A stretch of 64,000 nucleotides of DNA from Thinopyrum elongatum (GCA_011799875.1 CM022297.1:70692663-70756662), one strand, 5' to 3'; positions 1 through 13,675 are shown, counted from the first letter of the stretch. Made by a program: numbers and translations. The notes: generated by a model not told the origin, from the letters alone.

Positions 1-689
1 GAGGCTATAAGTAATCATGCATATAAGAGATTAAAAGACTCAAATAACTTTCATGGATAAAAACATAGATCTGATCATAAACTCAAAGTTCATCGGATCC
101 CACAAACACACTGCAAAAAGAGTTACATCAAATAGATCTCCAAGAGACTCTACTAACTACGGACCCGTAGGTCTACATTGAACTACCACGCATCATCGGA
201 GAGGCACCATGAGATGATGAACCCCTCCGTGATGGTGTCTAGATTGGATCTGTGTTTTCTGGAACTTGCGGCGGATGATATTGTATTTCGTCACTCCCCT
301 AGGGTTTCTGGAATATTGGGGTATTTATAGAGCAAAGAGGGCGTGCGAGGCCACCGAGGTGGGCACAACCCACCAGGGCACGCCTGGGCCCCCAGGAGCG
401 CCCAGGTGGTTGTGCCCCCCTCGGGGCACCCCTCGTACTTTCTTGGCCCAACTTGTGTCTTCTAGTCCAGAAAAATCACCAAAAGTTTCGCTGCGTTTGG
501 ACTCTGTTTGGTATTGATTTTCTGCGAAGTGAAAAACAAGCAGAAAACAGCAACTGGCACTGGGCACTATGTCAATAGGTTAGTCCAAAAAATGATATAA
601 AGTTGCTATAAAACGATTGTAAAACATACAAATTGATAATATAACAGCATGGAACAATAAAAAATTATAGATATGTTGGAGACGTATCA
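1..689 (-). mobile_element. Sabrina-like gypsy LTR, partial (copy A, cut by window start)
   Basis: Read on the minus strand this begins TGATACGTCTCCAAC at base 689 and runs to the window edge. It matches the two complete LTRs at 18792-20338 and 46791-48319 apart from small indels. The opening and the downstream TATA-type promoter are characteristic of Sabrina-like Athila-related gypsy LTRs of Triticeae, a family assignment made from recognition rather than a search. Its internal region would lie to the left of the window. Immediately right (690 on) is an unrelated TIR element, so 689/690 is the element's outer edge. Confidence 0.75.
318..332 (-). promoter_or_regulatory. TATA box of Sabrina-like LTR (copy A)
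   Basis: The minus strand reads CTCTATAAATACCCC, a strong plant TATA box about 360 bases into the LTR. It is the likely LTR promoter and is conserved in the other two copies at 19957-19972 and 47940-47955. Confidence 0.6.
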
Positions 690-1640
690 GCGCCCGCTGC
701 AGCCCTTTGTTGGGCCGGCCCGTCAAGGCAAAGCGCAGCAAAACAAAACTCGCCCAGAAAAACAAAAAAGGTGGCTTCCTCCAGGAATCGACTTGCATCG
801 ACACATCCTGTTCTAGCTTAGCTGACCACCACACATTGAACACCTTTGATTTTAAGAGCGCTAACGGTGTAAGGACTAGTATAGTCACGCTTATTTATCA
901 CTTAAATTTTTATTTATTTTATAAATCATGATTTAAAAATGTTCATCAATTTTGAGAAAAAGTTCATAAACTTAAAAAGGTTCATCAATTTTGAGAAATA
1001 GTCATCATTTGTGAGAGAAATTTCACAGACTTAAAGAAGTTCACCGATTTTGGAAAAACTTTATAAAAAGTTTAAAAAGTTCATCGGTTTTTGAAAGAAT
1101 TTCATCGATTTTGGCAAAAAGTTCATCGACTTTGAAACAAAGGTTCATCGAGTTTGAAAAAAGTTCATCGTTTTTGAAAAAAATTCCACAATTTGAAGGA
1201 AAAAATTCATCAATCTTGAAAAATTCATCGGGTTTGGAAAAAGTTAACCGAATTTGGAAAAAATTCATCAAATTGAAATTTTTTTATCAAATTTGAAAAA
1301 GTTCATAAATTTTTAAAATATGGATGGATTTGAAAAAAAAAAACATCAAACGAGGAAGAAGGAAATAAAAGAAAACAGAAAAAGGAAAAAAATAGAAAAA
1401 AAGAAAGAAACGTGATAAAGCAAAAAAAAGATGGAACTTAGCACGTCAAATTCCCGTGGCGGGGTGGTTACCACAGTTTGCAATGAACCAGGACATCCTC
1501 GGTTTGATTCCCAGCTCATGTGGAATTTTGTGCTTTGAAAGCACGCAGGCGAATGAAACGGGTCGAGCCCAGTTAACGCGCTGCAGGTGCCGTTTGCACA
1601 AACAGTAATAACCGGCGCCTGGGACGCCAAATAGATTTTG
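690..1640. mobile_element. Non-autonomous TIR element (Mutator- or CACTA-like candidate), copy A
   Basis: Two GC-rich arms face each other around an AT-rich centre. The left arm (about 690-880) carries a GGGCCGGCCCGTC-type end and, further in, GGAATCGA. The right arm (about 1430-1592) reads similarly on the opposite strand, with a GGTTTGATTCC motif. The centre (about 935-1335) is a run of degenerate GTTCATCGATTTTG repeats. There is no open frame of transposase type. Superfamily is uncertain: the arrangement resembles short Triticeae DNA transposons. The left end directly abuts the Sabrina-like LTR and may be trimmed by it. Confidence 0.5.
935..1335. repeat. Degenerate short tandem repeat, GTTCATCGATTTTGAAAAA type
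   Basis: Roughly twenty imperfect units of about 17-22 bases, each built as GTTCATC followed by a short A/T stretch. It forms the core of the TIR element. Open frames here (1041-1271 minus, 1111-1296 plus) only translate the repeat. Confidence 0.8.
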
Positions 1641-1884
1641 CCCAAAAAGACCGGTTTGTCTCCAAAAAACAAATGAGAGAACACAAGATTTTGCAGCTTG
1701 ACACCCCTCCATTTTTTGCAGCCTAATTGCTAAGATTCCTCGTGTGAAACTTGATTTGCTTCGTTTTAAACACACACAATGTGATTCAAAAATCAGACTA
1801 GTTTAAACTATTTTGTGTATGATAGAAATAAAATTCTGAAACTCATATACTTGATCCCGACTGATTTTGTTACGATAGCGAAAA
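1641..1884. other. AT-rich spacer, nothing recognised
   Basis: The stretch lies between the TIR element and the GC-rich start of the LINE. It is present in all three copies (about 21290-21585 and 49260-49548). I see no coding potential or known element in it. Confidence 0.5.
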
Positions 1885-3275
1885 AAACAATTCCCCATCC
1901 CCTCCCGCATCGCACCCATGTGCGACGGGGAGGGCAACCCCTACCCTACTTCGCCGGGACCCCACCTTCACCCGTCCTCTCCTTTCTCCCTCGCCGGCAC
2001 GAGGGGGGAGAGGGTCCGTTGGTATCCTCACATGGCAGTATCGGCGCGGACCAGTGATGATGTTGGGATGGCGATTTGTTGGTGGCGGGGGCAACGACAG
2101 CGTGACGGTCGTCGCACGGGCAACGTGGAGGTGGTGCGTGCCTAGCAAGATGGTGACGGCGAGGGTAACATGCTACGGTGGCGTTCAGCCAGATCTGGCC
2201 CGACGGGTGGCGCAGGCAAAGGTTGTTGCCTTGCCTTCCGACGGTGGTGTTCCTTGGGCCCGCGCTCAGGCGGCTGATCTAGGCTGAATCGGGTCCGGAG
2301 GGCCTGTGGTGGCAATGGTGGCGCGACGATCGTGGTTCTGCATGTGGTGTCAAGGTGGCGGTGGCGACTTCCCTTCTCATGGGTCCGAGCTGGCGGTGCG
2401 TAGGAAGGGTGAGTGTTGCTGATGCCTACTGCACACGCGATGGTGGTGGCTCTGACCTAGGGCTCGTGATTGGGCGGGCCCGATCTGGGCCTGAGGTGTG
2501 TTTTGGAAGAAGGGCACACCTCAAACCCCCATTGTCGCCCTGGCACTTATGTTCGTAAACCCCAGTAAGCATGTGATGATCAACAAGACGTAGTACCTAC
2601 AATCAGGAGACTCATTGATAGGAAGAGAAGATCAAAACCGATTTGTATGTCTAAAGGTGATGGAGATTGGAGAGACAATCATTATGTGTTCATTGCAAGA
2701 AAAGGTAGCAAGTATTACCGTTCTTTGACCGCATCGAGGACCCCAATACTTCTTCGAAGGACTCAGGAGGCCGGGCTGCTAGGACCAATGATAATCTTGG
2801 CCTGGAGTTGTCGAGGATTAGGGTTGAACTCGATAGTGGGCGAGCTTTGGGAACTGATACAACCATACAACCCAACAATGGTTTTTCTGAGTGAAACAAA
2901 AAAGAAGTCAAGGACGATGGTGAAGGTAAAGTGGAGCCTTAGTTTCATGCAAGGATGTGGCCATGGAATGTGTAGGTAGGAGTGGTGGATTAGCTCTTTA
3001 GTTTAGGGACAAAGTCTAGGTGTCTATGAGGCCATGGTGCTAGTATTATATCGATGCAACTATTTTTTGGGGGGCAAACCCTATTTTTTCACTCGAATCT
3101 ACCGTGAGCCTCGAAATAACTTAGACAGAGAACTTGTGATGTTATTTTTTATTTAAGGGGTCAAGATAATATACCATGGCTTTGTGCAGGTGATTTCACT
3201 AAAGTTTTTGTTCCGACAGAGCAAATTAGGGGGGAATCCAAGAAGCTTCCTACATATGGAGGATTTGTTCGAAAA
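1885..3275 (+). mobile_element. LINE, 5' part, interrupted by copia (copy A)
   Basis: A GC-rich 5' leader (about 1885-2550) precedes a broken open region whose translation resembles a plant L1-type LINE. The endonuclease start lies at 2788 on. The LINE is cut at 3275/3276, where the copia LTR begins (TGTAGTAGAA on the plus strand). The 3' part with reverse transcriptase is not in the window. An ORF1 was not convincingly identified between the leader and the endonuclease. Confidence 0.6.
2788..3275 (+). pseudogene. LINE ORF2 endonuclease fragment (copy A)
   Basis: From the ATG at 2788 the translation contains ILAWSCRGLG, then MVFLSETKKK. In the next frames come GRSGGLAL (seen intact in copy C), REPRNNL-like sequence, and an LCAGDF segment around 3182-3195. 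These match the order of the apurinic-endonuclease-like domain that opens plant LINE ORF2: the N-terminal Asn/Ser-Cys-Arg-Gly-Leu-Gly, the SETK glutamate motif, and GDFN-like. The SETK glutamate is present, while the usual GDFN asparagine is replaced (GDFT). Frames shift at about 2960 and a stop follows GLAL. No reverse transcriptase follows, because the copia LTR interrupts the frame. Non-functional. Confidence 0.65.
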
Positions 3276-5059
3276 TGTAGTAGAACACAAAAAATCGCCC
3301 TGCGAACACCCAGAATATATGAAGATCATATCGGGTTTGATCAACGACGTTACCTACCGACACCAGCGTGCACGGAAGTAGATGAGTCGGTGTAGATCGT
3401 ACTTGGAGTCCCTCGAACGTCGATGAAGATCCGCGAACTGCCCTCGAATGATCCCTCAATGGAAGACCAAAGCACAGGCCTCTCTACTTGGTTGCAAGCG
3501 TAGGACCTTCACGATCCGGCAGCACTTCGCGTCCAGAGCTATCATCATCAAAGAATTGAGGGAGGAGATTAGAACCACATAGGGCTTCTAATTATGAGGA
3601 CTAGGGTGGCTAGGGCTAGCTCTAATTAGTCAACTAGGACCAACTAGAAATAGAACTAGATCAACTAAGGAGGCTCAAAAACTTGTATATCAAAGGGTGG
3701 AAATCCGCTAGTATAATAATTATAGGTTTGAGGGGAGAGGAAGGGCTGCCACCAAGGAGGAAGGATTCCTCCTTGGTGCGTTGGCCTAAGGGGGGAAGGA
3801 GGAATCCCCCCACCCCACCCCAATTCGCCCTCCCTCAAGAGGGAAAGGGGCGCCTCCCCTATGGGGCCTTGGTGGCCCAATTCCTTCTCCACCACTTGGC
3901 CTTTTTAGGCCCGTTGATATTAAATTAAATAAATAAATGTTCTAATACCTCTAGACCATTATTATAATAATTTAACATCCCCAAAACATTTTCCACTTAT
4001 ATATAATTTATTGGTAATACCGGGTATTACCCGATACTCACTGAAACCTTCCGGTGACCCCAAACGCTTCCGGACCTCTCGGAACTATTCCGAATATTCA
4101 TGAAACAATTCCACAAATATATTCTCATACTCCCATCCCACCAAACTCAGCAGATCATGATTGCCTTAAGCTTGTGACCCCGTAGGTTCGGTACCCATAG
4201 ACATGAACGGAATTGTTCGTTCAATGACCGACAGCGACCTGGACGTCCGTATCGGTCCCTATGAGCACACGAATGATATTAGAGTTAACCTTTGGTTATC
4301 ATGTGATGTTCCCTTTGCTTCGCGATACTTCACAAAACCCGGTATGCATGGTATCCTTCCGAGTCATCACTATGCTCGTTATACTGAAATCCTCATTACC
4401 GGTTTTGCTCTTCTCTCTCTTATTGTGTTCTGGCATCCCCGTGACGAACACTGTGTATGGCCAGACGATGATTGAGCTGTACACACACCGGAGGGCCCTA
4501 AGAATATCTCTCCATCGCCGGAGGAGCAAACCCTACTCTCGAGCTATCCGGCTACTTATCAAACTTTCTGATGAACCGTAAGTTGTCGTTACGATCACCG
4601 TGCTACATGTGACGTTTGAGCAACCACAAAGCCCATCGTACGTAAGAAGTGACCGCGATTCTCTCATGGTCTAAGGAGAAAATCACACGTTAACACTTTG
4701 TGTTATTACATTGAATACAGACGATATTATACAATTCACAACAAACAAGTTCGGGTCGATTCAATATGACCGTTCTTCCAATGCCATAATCTCAAAGTTT
4801 TTTTAGACTCTCGTTTAACACTTTAAACGATATCCTAAGATCCAAAAAACATGATCACCAACAACACTTGAGCTGTCCGAGAGGCAAGACTAGAACCTTT
4901 TATATAACGTTTATTATTCCAGACGTGCATATGAGTTTTCCACTGAATCACATATTCTAGGATCATAGCAGCTATGCATGAAATATAAACTCTATAATTA
5001 TGAATACAGAAATATAATAGTACAAATATTATTGCCTCTAGCTAGGGCACATTTCCACA
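3276..5059 (-). mobile_element. WIS/Angela/BARE-type copia 3' LTR (copy A)
   Basis: On the minus strand it runs from TGTGGAAATGTGCCCTAG (TGTTGGAAAT in copy C; one base is lost here) to TTCTACTACA. The length is about 1.78 kb and the ends are TG..CA. Length, ends and the purine-rich GTGTGAGTGGGACAC just outside it match the Triticeae WIS/Angela/BARE copia group. It is the 3' LTR because decayed gag-pol lies on its higher-coordinate side. The left flank is LINE sequence ending GAAAA, a possible target-site copy; its partner is not in the window because gypsy X interrupts the copia. Confidence 0.85.
3751..3777. repeat. Inverted repeat in copia LTR
   Basis: ACCAAGGAGGAA and its reverse complement are separated by three bases, giving a 12-bp perfect stem. 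It is identical in copy C (51429-51455) and damaged in copy B. It lies just upstream of the TATA region in the LTR. Confidence 0.7.
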
Positions 5060-8000
5060 GTGTCCCACTCACACTAGATTCAATAATCTAATTAGCACTT
5101 TTAACTTTTACACCATGGCAATCCGGTGTCAGTCCATGCTAGCTTGTGGTATTGACTTCGACTTATCGAATCTGACAACTTCAGATCCATGTGTATCATT
5201 TGCATTTCAATGTATCCATCATCTTTCACATGAATTCATATTTATGTGAAAACAGCTTAGTATATATTGAATCACTGGCAAACCTTTGATTCCTTAGATT
5301 GAGCCATAGAACCCACTATATGAAACAGTGTTCTATTTGCACAATCATCTAGAAACCATACTAAGTTCATAAATAACCTGTGTTCAGCACCCTCTATGTT
5401 GCTTCTACAGAGACAATATACTCAGCCTTCTGCCATAGAATTCACCACATAACTTTCTTGGACCAATTCCAACTTACTGTGCACCATAAATCATTTAATT
5501 GAACAAATATTGCTTGGAGCACCAATTGAAGATTTTGTCGGTCTACTACTTACATCAAGCATGTATTGATGTAAACTCCTTACACCAATCTCTTCATTTT
5601 CTCTGTATGCAAGAAACATGTCGTCAGTTCTCATGACATTTTAACTGTTGTCCTGTGATAAAAAAAATTGACCTTTCTGGTAACTTACTCACACCTACTT
5701 GGAGTACTGGACTATCTGGTTATTTAATACCATGGACTTAACACAGTGTGGATTGAAATCATGTATTTCACTCATCAATATTCAATATAGCGATTCTGGC
5801 TAAGAACTCCTTCCATGTGACCTTGACAAGAAAACTCTTTTTGAAATTTTTCATACTAAACTGCTTTAGTATTTTACCAATATGTATTTTGGTTAAGCCC
5901 GATTAGACACTACTATCTCCATAGATTATTATGTCTAAGACAAGGACTATATTGCCTAAGTACTTTACTAAAAAAACTATTTCAATAAAGTCTTAATCTA
6001 TTCAAGAAATTATATAATTTCCAATCAATAATATGTCATGCACACACAGTGTTATAATATTATTATGCTCCCACTTACTTTTCTTGTAAATACATGCATC
6101 TTTGTTTCTATCAATGAAATCATATTATTTGACATTCATCAAAAATAAAGATTCCAACTCCACTATGCTTGCTTAAGATAATTACTGGATCTCTTGAAGT
6201 TTGCACATAGTAGCATCCTCTGGATCTAGAAAATTACCTTGGATTGTATCAAGTATACAACCTTGATTCTATTTCCATCTCATGGGAATCATTTTAACAT
6301 CCATCTGTTATACCTCATAGCTAAAATATTTAGTAATTGCTAGTTTAATCTGACTGACTTTAATTATTTATTATGTGAGATAATCTTGTCATCATCAACT
6401 CCTTGATCTTGTCATAAACTATTTGCAACAAGTCAAGCATTATAAAACTTGTTTTATCTTTGTAATTTATAGATCCATCACTAACACTTAGACTTTAATT
6501 CTTTCAGAGGGTCTATCAAGTTCTAAACTTGAATTATGTGTATAGATACCATCTTAGATTTTTGGGGTATAGCCACTTCCAGAGTCAGGGCCCCATCAAC
6601 ACTTCTTTGTGTATTATAGGTTCATAGTTTGTTTTCAACAATATTTCGTCTGCATACCTTGAAGGTCTGTACAAATTTTCCAACCTATATAGTTCAACTG
6701 CATGTTCGATCGAAGACTCTATATCCGGTGTAGAGACTTCTGTATCATTCATGGTAAGAAAATTTAAAACCACTTCTAGCGTTTTTTTCTTTGACTGATC
6801 ATGAAGATTCTGTAATCTCGTCGAATTGCACTGTCCTCCCACTCGCTCTTTTGCAGAAAACATTTTCTTCAAAATTTCTGCACTCTGTGACAAAACACTT
6901 TTCCCGGCATAGTATAGAGGATACCCACCTTTTGGATAACCTACAAAGTAAATTTGATGGAGCTCTTTTCAATAAAGCCATAGTCTCTAAAGCATCACAT
7001 TAAAAGTAATTGGCGAACTATCAGTGATCTCTAACTATCTCACCATGTCATACATAGTAATTACATCTACTCAACACACTCTACTCTTAGTAGTGTTTTC
7101 TAGGAGGTGCAAGCTATAATTTTTTATAGCTCATCAGACATTCGCTAATTTTTAACTCAAATATTCTTTTATGCAATCCAATTGTAAAACATAATTTTTC
7201 TTGTTACAATAATTTCTACTTCATTCTGAAAATCTTTTTGAAACATTTCAAAAGATCCAGATTTATTCTCAATATAAATATCTACTTGAGTCATCCTTGA
7301 AGATGATAAATCCACTGCTTGCAACAACACTATTGGACTTCATACATCATATGCATATTTCCAATTATTTTTGTTACTCATTCTTTATGGCCTATGAACG
7401 GTATTTTAGTTTACTTCACTATTTGGATGAAAGTTGCAAGTGTCAGATATTCATAATCATATGACTCCAAAAATCCATCACTATGGAATTTCTCCATGGC
7501 GGTTTCTCCAATGTGACTAAATGCAGTGCCACACACATAGTGGTATTTTTAGTCTTGCACATTTAGCATCAGTTTTATGATGTTCAATCCTTATCATCAA
7601 TATCATAATTTACATCCTATTCACAATAGGAGTATGACCCTTTTGTTCATTACATCGACAACTATTGTTCTCTTAGAACAAACTCCTTGCAACTTCTATG
7701 CAATGGGCTAGAGTGTAAAAACCTAAAATTAATTATGACAATAATTCAGAGATAATACATTGATGAAAAAGTACCATAACTTTTACAAAATTTTCAACAC
7801 ATATTTAACCTCATTAATTTTTGGTCATTAATCCGTAGTAATTTTTGCATCGATTCGCAACAACATGCAATCAAGTCGGTATCCTTTGTGATCAACTTTA
7901 ACACAATTCCTGAAGAATTAGTGTATAACAATTTAATTACAATTCTCAAGAATCACACTTTACTTGACCGACTTTCTCTATATCATATAACTTGTATGAC

Positions 8001-9934
8001 ATTCATACCTGAGCTGATATTCCAGTCTTCTTTTCCTTTCGCCTCTAAACTTTTTATAGTTTTACTTTCAATATTTCTCTCCTCAAAGAAGAATCACTAA
8101 CCTTTAGAGAGTGCCTGAGCCCTGAACTTCCCTAGGCATTTAAGTCTCATTACATCCTTAGGTTTGTTCTTTCTCTTTAAGTTCTCGCCATCAACTCATG
8201 ACTGGCGTTCTTCCAAATCTTACGCATTTCAGTCTTAAACATAGTTGAACACTTCATTAGATCTAGCAAACAAAAACACTTCCTTAGATATCACATATCT
8301 TTAATCTTTGTCTTTTTCTGAAAATTTCAGTTCCAAGAATATCACATGACTATCCCAAACATTTTGAAGTTTGGTTTTCTCGGAAGCAAGCATAATCGTA
8401 ATGCAATTCTAACTTTTGGATTGATGGACGTGAGTATTGTCATCCATAGCATTAGCAAGAGATTTGCAAGCATGCTTAGGACATTTTCCTTCTTGAACTT
8501 TTAGAGGACGATCCTCTCAATCATAAAGATTCAACCAAATAACACAGCTAATCAATAACAACAAAGGTGGAATGGTGAGCCATAATTCTACAACTATAAT
8601 GCAAGCTACACATAGACTTGCTCATAATCAATTGCAATAGTGATTAAACTAAATTACTACATAATTGTGCTCCCACTCAAATCAATATCTCTCATAATTG
8701 ACTTTAAGTGATCCAAGATCCAAAACTAGTTCTTAGCCATTGATGTGGACATCACTGATGACGAGAATTTGACCAGTGAGCAAACTTTTGCTATCATATC
8801 TCCATATGACTCTTGTTCATCTTTCGATGCTTCGTGCTCCGAGCCTAAGAAAGATTCTGCAGAACTTCAAGACCACTGAGTGCTATCTGCATACATGGTC
8901 TGACCATCCCCGTCTTACACCTCATGTCCCGTTGTACTCATGTGGAACATGACGCACTCCGGAATGCTACTGTTATAGATGTTTGCAACACTAGGAAAGA
9001 ACCTTTTAAACTTCATATTTACTATGAGAGATCACCCTAATAATTGACTAGCTGCCAATCAAAGGGTTGCAAAAAACAAGGGATAAACATCTCGGCAATT
9101 CATAATAGCATGATATGGTATAGCCCTGGGCGCCGGGGAGTTCTCCATGATCATGTTCAATCTCTAGTTGAGTGACGTGAGGCCAATATTTCATTGTCGT
9201 GGCAACAGTTTCAAAAACTGTTGTCATGGTGGCCATTTCAGAAAACGTTGTTATGGCCCCAAAACCTAAAATTCCCACCATGGAATGAAATTATAGCTCC
9301 TCGTCCCCGCCTGGTACACCTTCTCCTCGTCGGGGGTCCTCCGTGTACGTCTTGCCACTGTCACCTATAACCTATCTCTATGGTATTTACATTAAGGTGC
9401 AATCTCGTGGCTCCGCCATCATGTTTGTACGCCAGCCACTTAATATTACAAACATATATCATCTCTAGACAACTCATTATCCTGATGAAGGCTATAGCAC
9501 ATCATATGCAAACCCTGCAAACCAAGTTAGAGCGTCCTCTAATCGGTTTGGCAAATTTTAATTACGTGGCTTTTAGGGTTTCCGGATAAACCTAGCTACC
9601 TACGTGCACACCATAAAGTGATAATCCTTGTTGCTAGATTAACTTTCAGGGTGTCTGAAAGAGAGACTTATTTAAAAATCTTGTTCCCCCACACTAAACT
9701 TCGTATAAGACGTGTGACCCCTAGAAAGATTATCCATCTTCATCACCCTCTTGTGTACGCGACAGTTCACTATTCTTGACTGTGGTGAAGCCCAAAGAAC
9801 TGTTAATAGATCGTCGACAGCCAGAGCCGAGCGATTGCCAGAACCTTGTGAAAAGCGACACCAACACCGTCAATGAACTAAACCGAAGCAACACTCGAGG
9901 GAGCATAGCAAGAACACACCCTCACAATCACATG
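5060..9934 (-). pseudogene. Decayed copia gag-pol interior (copy A)
   Basis: Reading minus from high to low coordinates, fragments come in copia order. A gag C-terminal piece with KNASHELMART lies around 8110-8530. Integrase pieces lie around 6770-7330, including SSRYLY-like and APPRNT-like segments and FCKRASGRTVQFDE near its C-end. An inter-domain hinge follows at 6585-6760. Reverse transcriptase lies around 5560-6500 with KILKQFSMK and DDMFLAYRENEE-like segments. RNase H lies around 5390-5560 (AEYIVSVEAT). Every domain is broken by stops and frameshifts. The 5' end is replaced by the gypsy X LTR at 9935. Nothing beyond the copia is recognised in about 8530-9934. Confidence 0.75.
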
Positions 9935-12900
9935 TGTACACCCCCAATTCAATCATACACGAAAATGGTGTACTCGAGATCAGGGACTCACGGGAATATC
10001 ACAACAGAACTCTAGACACAAATTAAATATACAAGCTTTATATACAATCCAGAGGCTCGAATACATAGCTCGATACACAAGAGTCAGTGGAAGCAACAAT
10101 ATCTGAGAGCAGACATAAGTTAAACAAGACTGCCTTAAAGGCAAACACGGAAGCAACAACGATCGAAGAGGCAAGGCCCCCTCTGGGACCTCCTAACTAC
10201 TCCTGGTCGTCGGCGGTCTCCACGTACCAGTAGGCCTCCGTCGGGTGTAGCAGACATTGGTGGTGGCATCTGGCTCCTGGATCCCCATCTGGTCACATCA
10301 ACCGGAAAGAAGGAAGAAGAAGGGGAAAAGGGGTGCAAGCAACCTGAGTACTCATCCAAATGTACTCACAAGCATCAGATCTATACTAAGTATGCATTTG
10401 TTCAAATGGAAGGGCTGTATCTGTGGACTATACTGCAGAATGCCAGAGGAGAAAGGAAAGCCTAGCCTATCGAAGACTAGCATCTTCAAGCATCTCCAAG
10501 TGTCTTGCAGCATTCAAAGAGTAACATAATAGCAGTTTATATGTAACAAGCATGTTGTAGTATTAACGACCCAGAGATCCTTCCCTCGACTCCCTGCGAG
10601 AAGCAATCCCGGAGCCCATATCCATCTCATGTCTCATATCCATTTCTAGTTATAATAGATCAGGATTAAGTCTGAATTCCGTTACCGAGGACCGGCTATT
10701 CGAATAGATAATCTTACCTGCAGGGTGCACCATTTTTCCAACATGCTTGATTACTCTGGCCTGACACACCCTACTGGGTCAATGCCTGATCTCGGAAGAT
10801 CACACCGTCGCAGCCCTACCTAGGCTCAGCAGAGAGGTCCCCGCCGTCTACATCCTAAGCACTCCGGGGTCTTGGCCCATCGCTCGTTGCACTCCAGGTC
10901 CGTTGCGTGCAGGGCTGATATAGGCCACCACCTCTATGGCGCCGACCAGGCCGTGCCGCAATGCTGAATTGGACGTCTGACAAGCTTCGGCGATACTCGA
11001 CGTCGAGTGCCCATAACTGTTCCCCGTGCGTGGTGTTGGTGCGTAAGGCTAGTGGCCAACTCAGATCAAATACCCAAATCCTTAGTGTGTTAGGAGCTCG
11101 CGGAGATATGGGCAAAGACTCACGATCCTATGACCCCCGTCACCCCCGTCTCGAGAAATACGGCAAGGGCTAGCCCAGCCCACTTGAGGGCGGCCTGCCT
11201 GCCCGGTCGCAGCCTCTGTATATCTTGCGGTGCTCTCTCCGGCCCCCCGACTTTCCACATCAACTCACGGGTACCCCTCAGGGCCGACCCGACTTTAACA
11301 ATGGCTCAAGTAAAGTCAGGTAACCGTTTGTCCATACATCAAGAGGAATCCGAGAATCACCCTCGATGGAATCCACCTGATGTAATCGTCAAGGCGTAAT
11401 AGGAGGAATCACCCTTGAGGTTCACACTTGAGGTGTTGCACAGACAGATTCGTATCGGAGTGGTGAAAGAGGAATCCACCTCGATAACCACGACCGAATG
11501 GCTACACTACAGGTTATCATCAGGAGTTGCGTTACGAGGTATCACCCTCGCACTCGATAGTAGCTCTGCAGAGTCGCACAACTAAAGGGGGTGTGCGAGA
11601 TGTGTCCGATCTCTGGTTGTCGATCATGTTACGAGTCATCGGTCATCAAGCCAAGGCAACTTGGACAAGGGAGGGTCACTGGTGGATCACTATCCAACCT
11701 ATACTAAGCAGTTTAGGATAAGCAGTACGTTACAATAGCAGGTTACAAAAGCAGGCTATGCATAAGATAGGAGCAACCATTCACAGTACCAAAATCTAAT
11801 GCAAGCATAGAGAGAAGGAACTGGGCAATATCGGAATGATCAGGGGGTTTGCATGCCTGGAAGCTCTGCGTAAAGGAAGAAGTTCTTCTCGTTCGTCGAT
11901 GTATGTCATCACAGAGGCATCGACAGCAGTCTCGCTCGGGGTCTACCAGAGAGAAGAGGGGAAGAAATAATAAATACAAGCAAAACAAGGGCAATCCTAA
12001 GCATACAAAACCAAAGCAGCAATAGGGGGTGTTCTAACGCAAGTTAGTAATACTGGCGAAGGGGGGGAACCAACCGAAAAGTATTCCCAGTGATAGGTAT
12101 TTTCAGAGCATAAACAAGAGGGGAAAGTTGCATGTTCGCTATGCTAGGGGGACATGTGCAAGACGAATGGACTGCGTATTCGGATTCGTCATATTTTTCT
12201 GAGCAACTTTCATGTACACAAGTATTTTTCATCTGAGGTACGGTTAGTTTTCTATGATTATTAAAGTTTTAGAGCATTTCTAAAATTATTATTAAATCTA
12301 AATGGGGTTATTGCATCAGCATGACATCGTCATGACATCAGCAGTCAACTGAGTTGACTAGAGTCAACCTTGACGTGTGGGCCGTTCTGTCATAGACTAA
12401 AAACTAATTCACAGTTTTAATTAACTATTGAAGTTAATTAGGTAAACTAAACAGAGTTAATTTAGTTAATTAATTAATTGATTTTATTTTAATTTTATAT
12501 TTCTACATTACAGGGGCATGGGGCCCATATGTCACAGACCCAAGGGGGCCTAACGGGCGCTGGCGTTAGGCGGGCAGCGGCGAAGGGGTTACGGGCACCA
12601 CCCGATCGGGCACGGGGCTGAGGCCGTAGAGCCGGGCCTCCCGGAGCGCGGCCACGGTCGAGCCAGCGGCAGAGGTAACGAGCGGGCGGGCGCGCGGTCC
12701 GGGGCATGTGCCGGCAGGATGGTGCGCATGGGGGCGGGGCGCGGCCCTGGACGTCAGCAGGCCCGGTGGGCGCGCGGGGAACGGGGGGGGGGGGCGGTGC
12801 CGGTGGTCCCAGGCGGCCTCGCGATGCGAGTGGGGACGGCGGGCACAACCGCCGCGGGCGGCTACGCGAGGCAATGCAGATGCCACGTGGGCGCGGTGAG

Positions 12901-13639
12901 CAGCGGGCATCCACGGGAGCACCGGGCTTGGGAGCCCTGGGGCGCGCACGGGCGGCCTGGTGCGTGTTGCATGGACGCGACCATGGCATGGAGCGTGCGG
13001 CGTCGGGACGGGAGAGAGAGGAAGGTGCCGAGCACGGCAAGGGTGCGATGGGGCGGTAGGCGTGGACGCTGTAGCGGCGGCGTAGCGGGCGACGGCGTTC
13101 AAGGCGGATGCGCCATACGGAGAGCGAAGCGAGTCAACGGGAGAAGGGGGAAGACGGGAGCATACCCCCATGCAGGGGTTCAGGGCGGCGAGGCTCGTGG
13201 TGGCGGCTTGGGGGAGAGGCGGGGAGGCGTCCGACAGAAGGTCCGGCGAGGGCGATGACTCCGGGCGGCGGTGGCGTCGGGCCGAGGGATCGGGGCTCGC
13301 TGTCTCATCCAGACGGGGGGGAAACAAGAGAGACGTGGGGGAGCGAGTGGGGGAGTGGGGAACGAGGGGCTAGGTTTCGGTCGTGGGGGATAAGGGAGGA
13401 GAGTGGCTGGCCTGGTGGGCGGCCCGTTTGGGCTGAGGCCCAGTTGGGCCACGGCCGCAGGGGTTTGTCCCCTTTTATTTTATTTTTCTTTTTCTTTTTC
13501 TATTTAAACTTTTGTCCGTTTGACTATTTTGAGTTTTGAATTTGAACATGATTGATCATCGCAAGTTAAAACAACAGTAATCACGGTGACGTGGCATCTT
13601 TAGCATAGGATTACTATAGCAAATTATCCGGGCGGTACA
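9935..13639 (-). mobile_element. Gypsy X 3' LTR (copy A)
   Basis: The plus strand reads TGT(G)ACACCCCC at 9935 and ends CGGTACA at 13639, so the LTR has TG..CA ends on both strands. The adjacent polypurine tract on the minus strand is GTGGAGAGAGAAT (13640-13652). It is 3.7 kb long and has an AT-rich zone about 12240-12510, then a GC-rich zone about 12540-13460. Gypsy pol follows on the higher-coordinate side, read toward this LTR, so this is the 3' LTR. The long GC-rich open frames inside it are chance frames. Confidence 0.8.
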
Positions 13640-13675
13640 ATTCTCTCTCCACTACAAGAAATCTCGTCCCCAGAT

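Noticed and set aside
935..1335. CRISPR-like array
   Set aside because: Units are degenerate, about 20 bases, with no distinct spacers; it is a minisatellite-like core of a plant TIR element.
12566..13327. 253-codon minus-strand frame and overlapping 179/181-codon frames
   Set aside because: Same GC-rich LTR zone in copy A; Pro/Arg/Ala-rich chance translation with no domain and no conservation of frame between copies.
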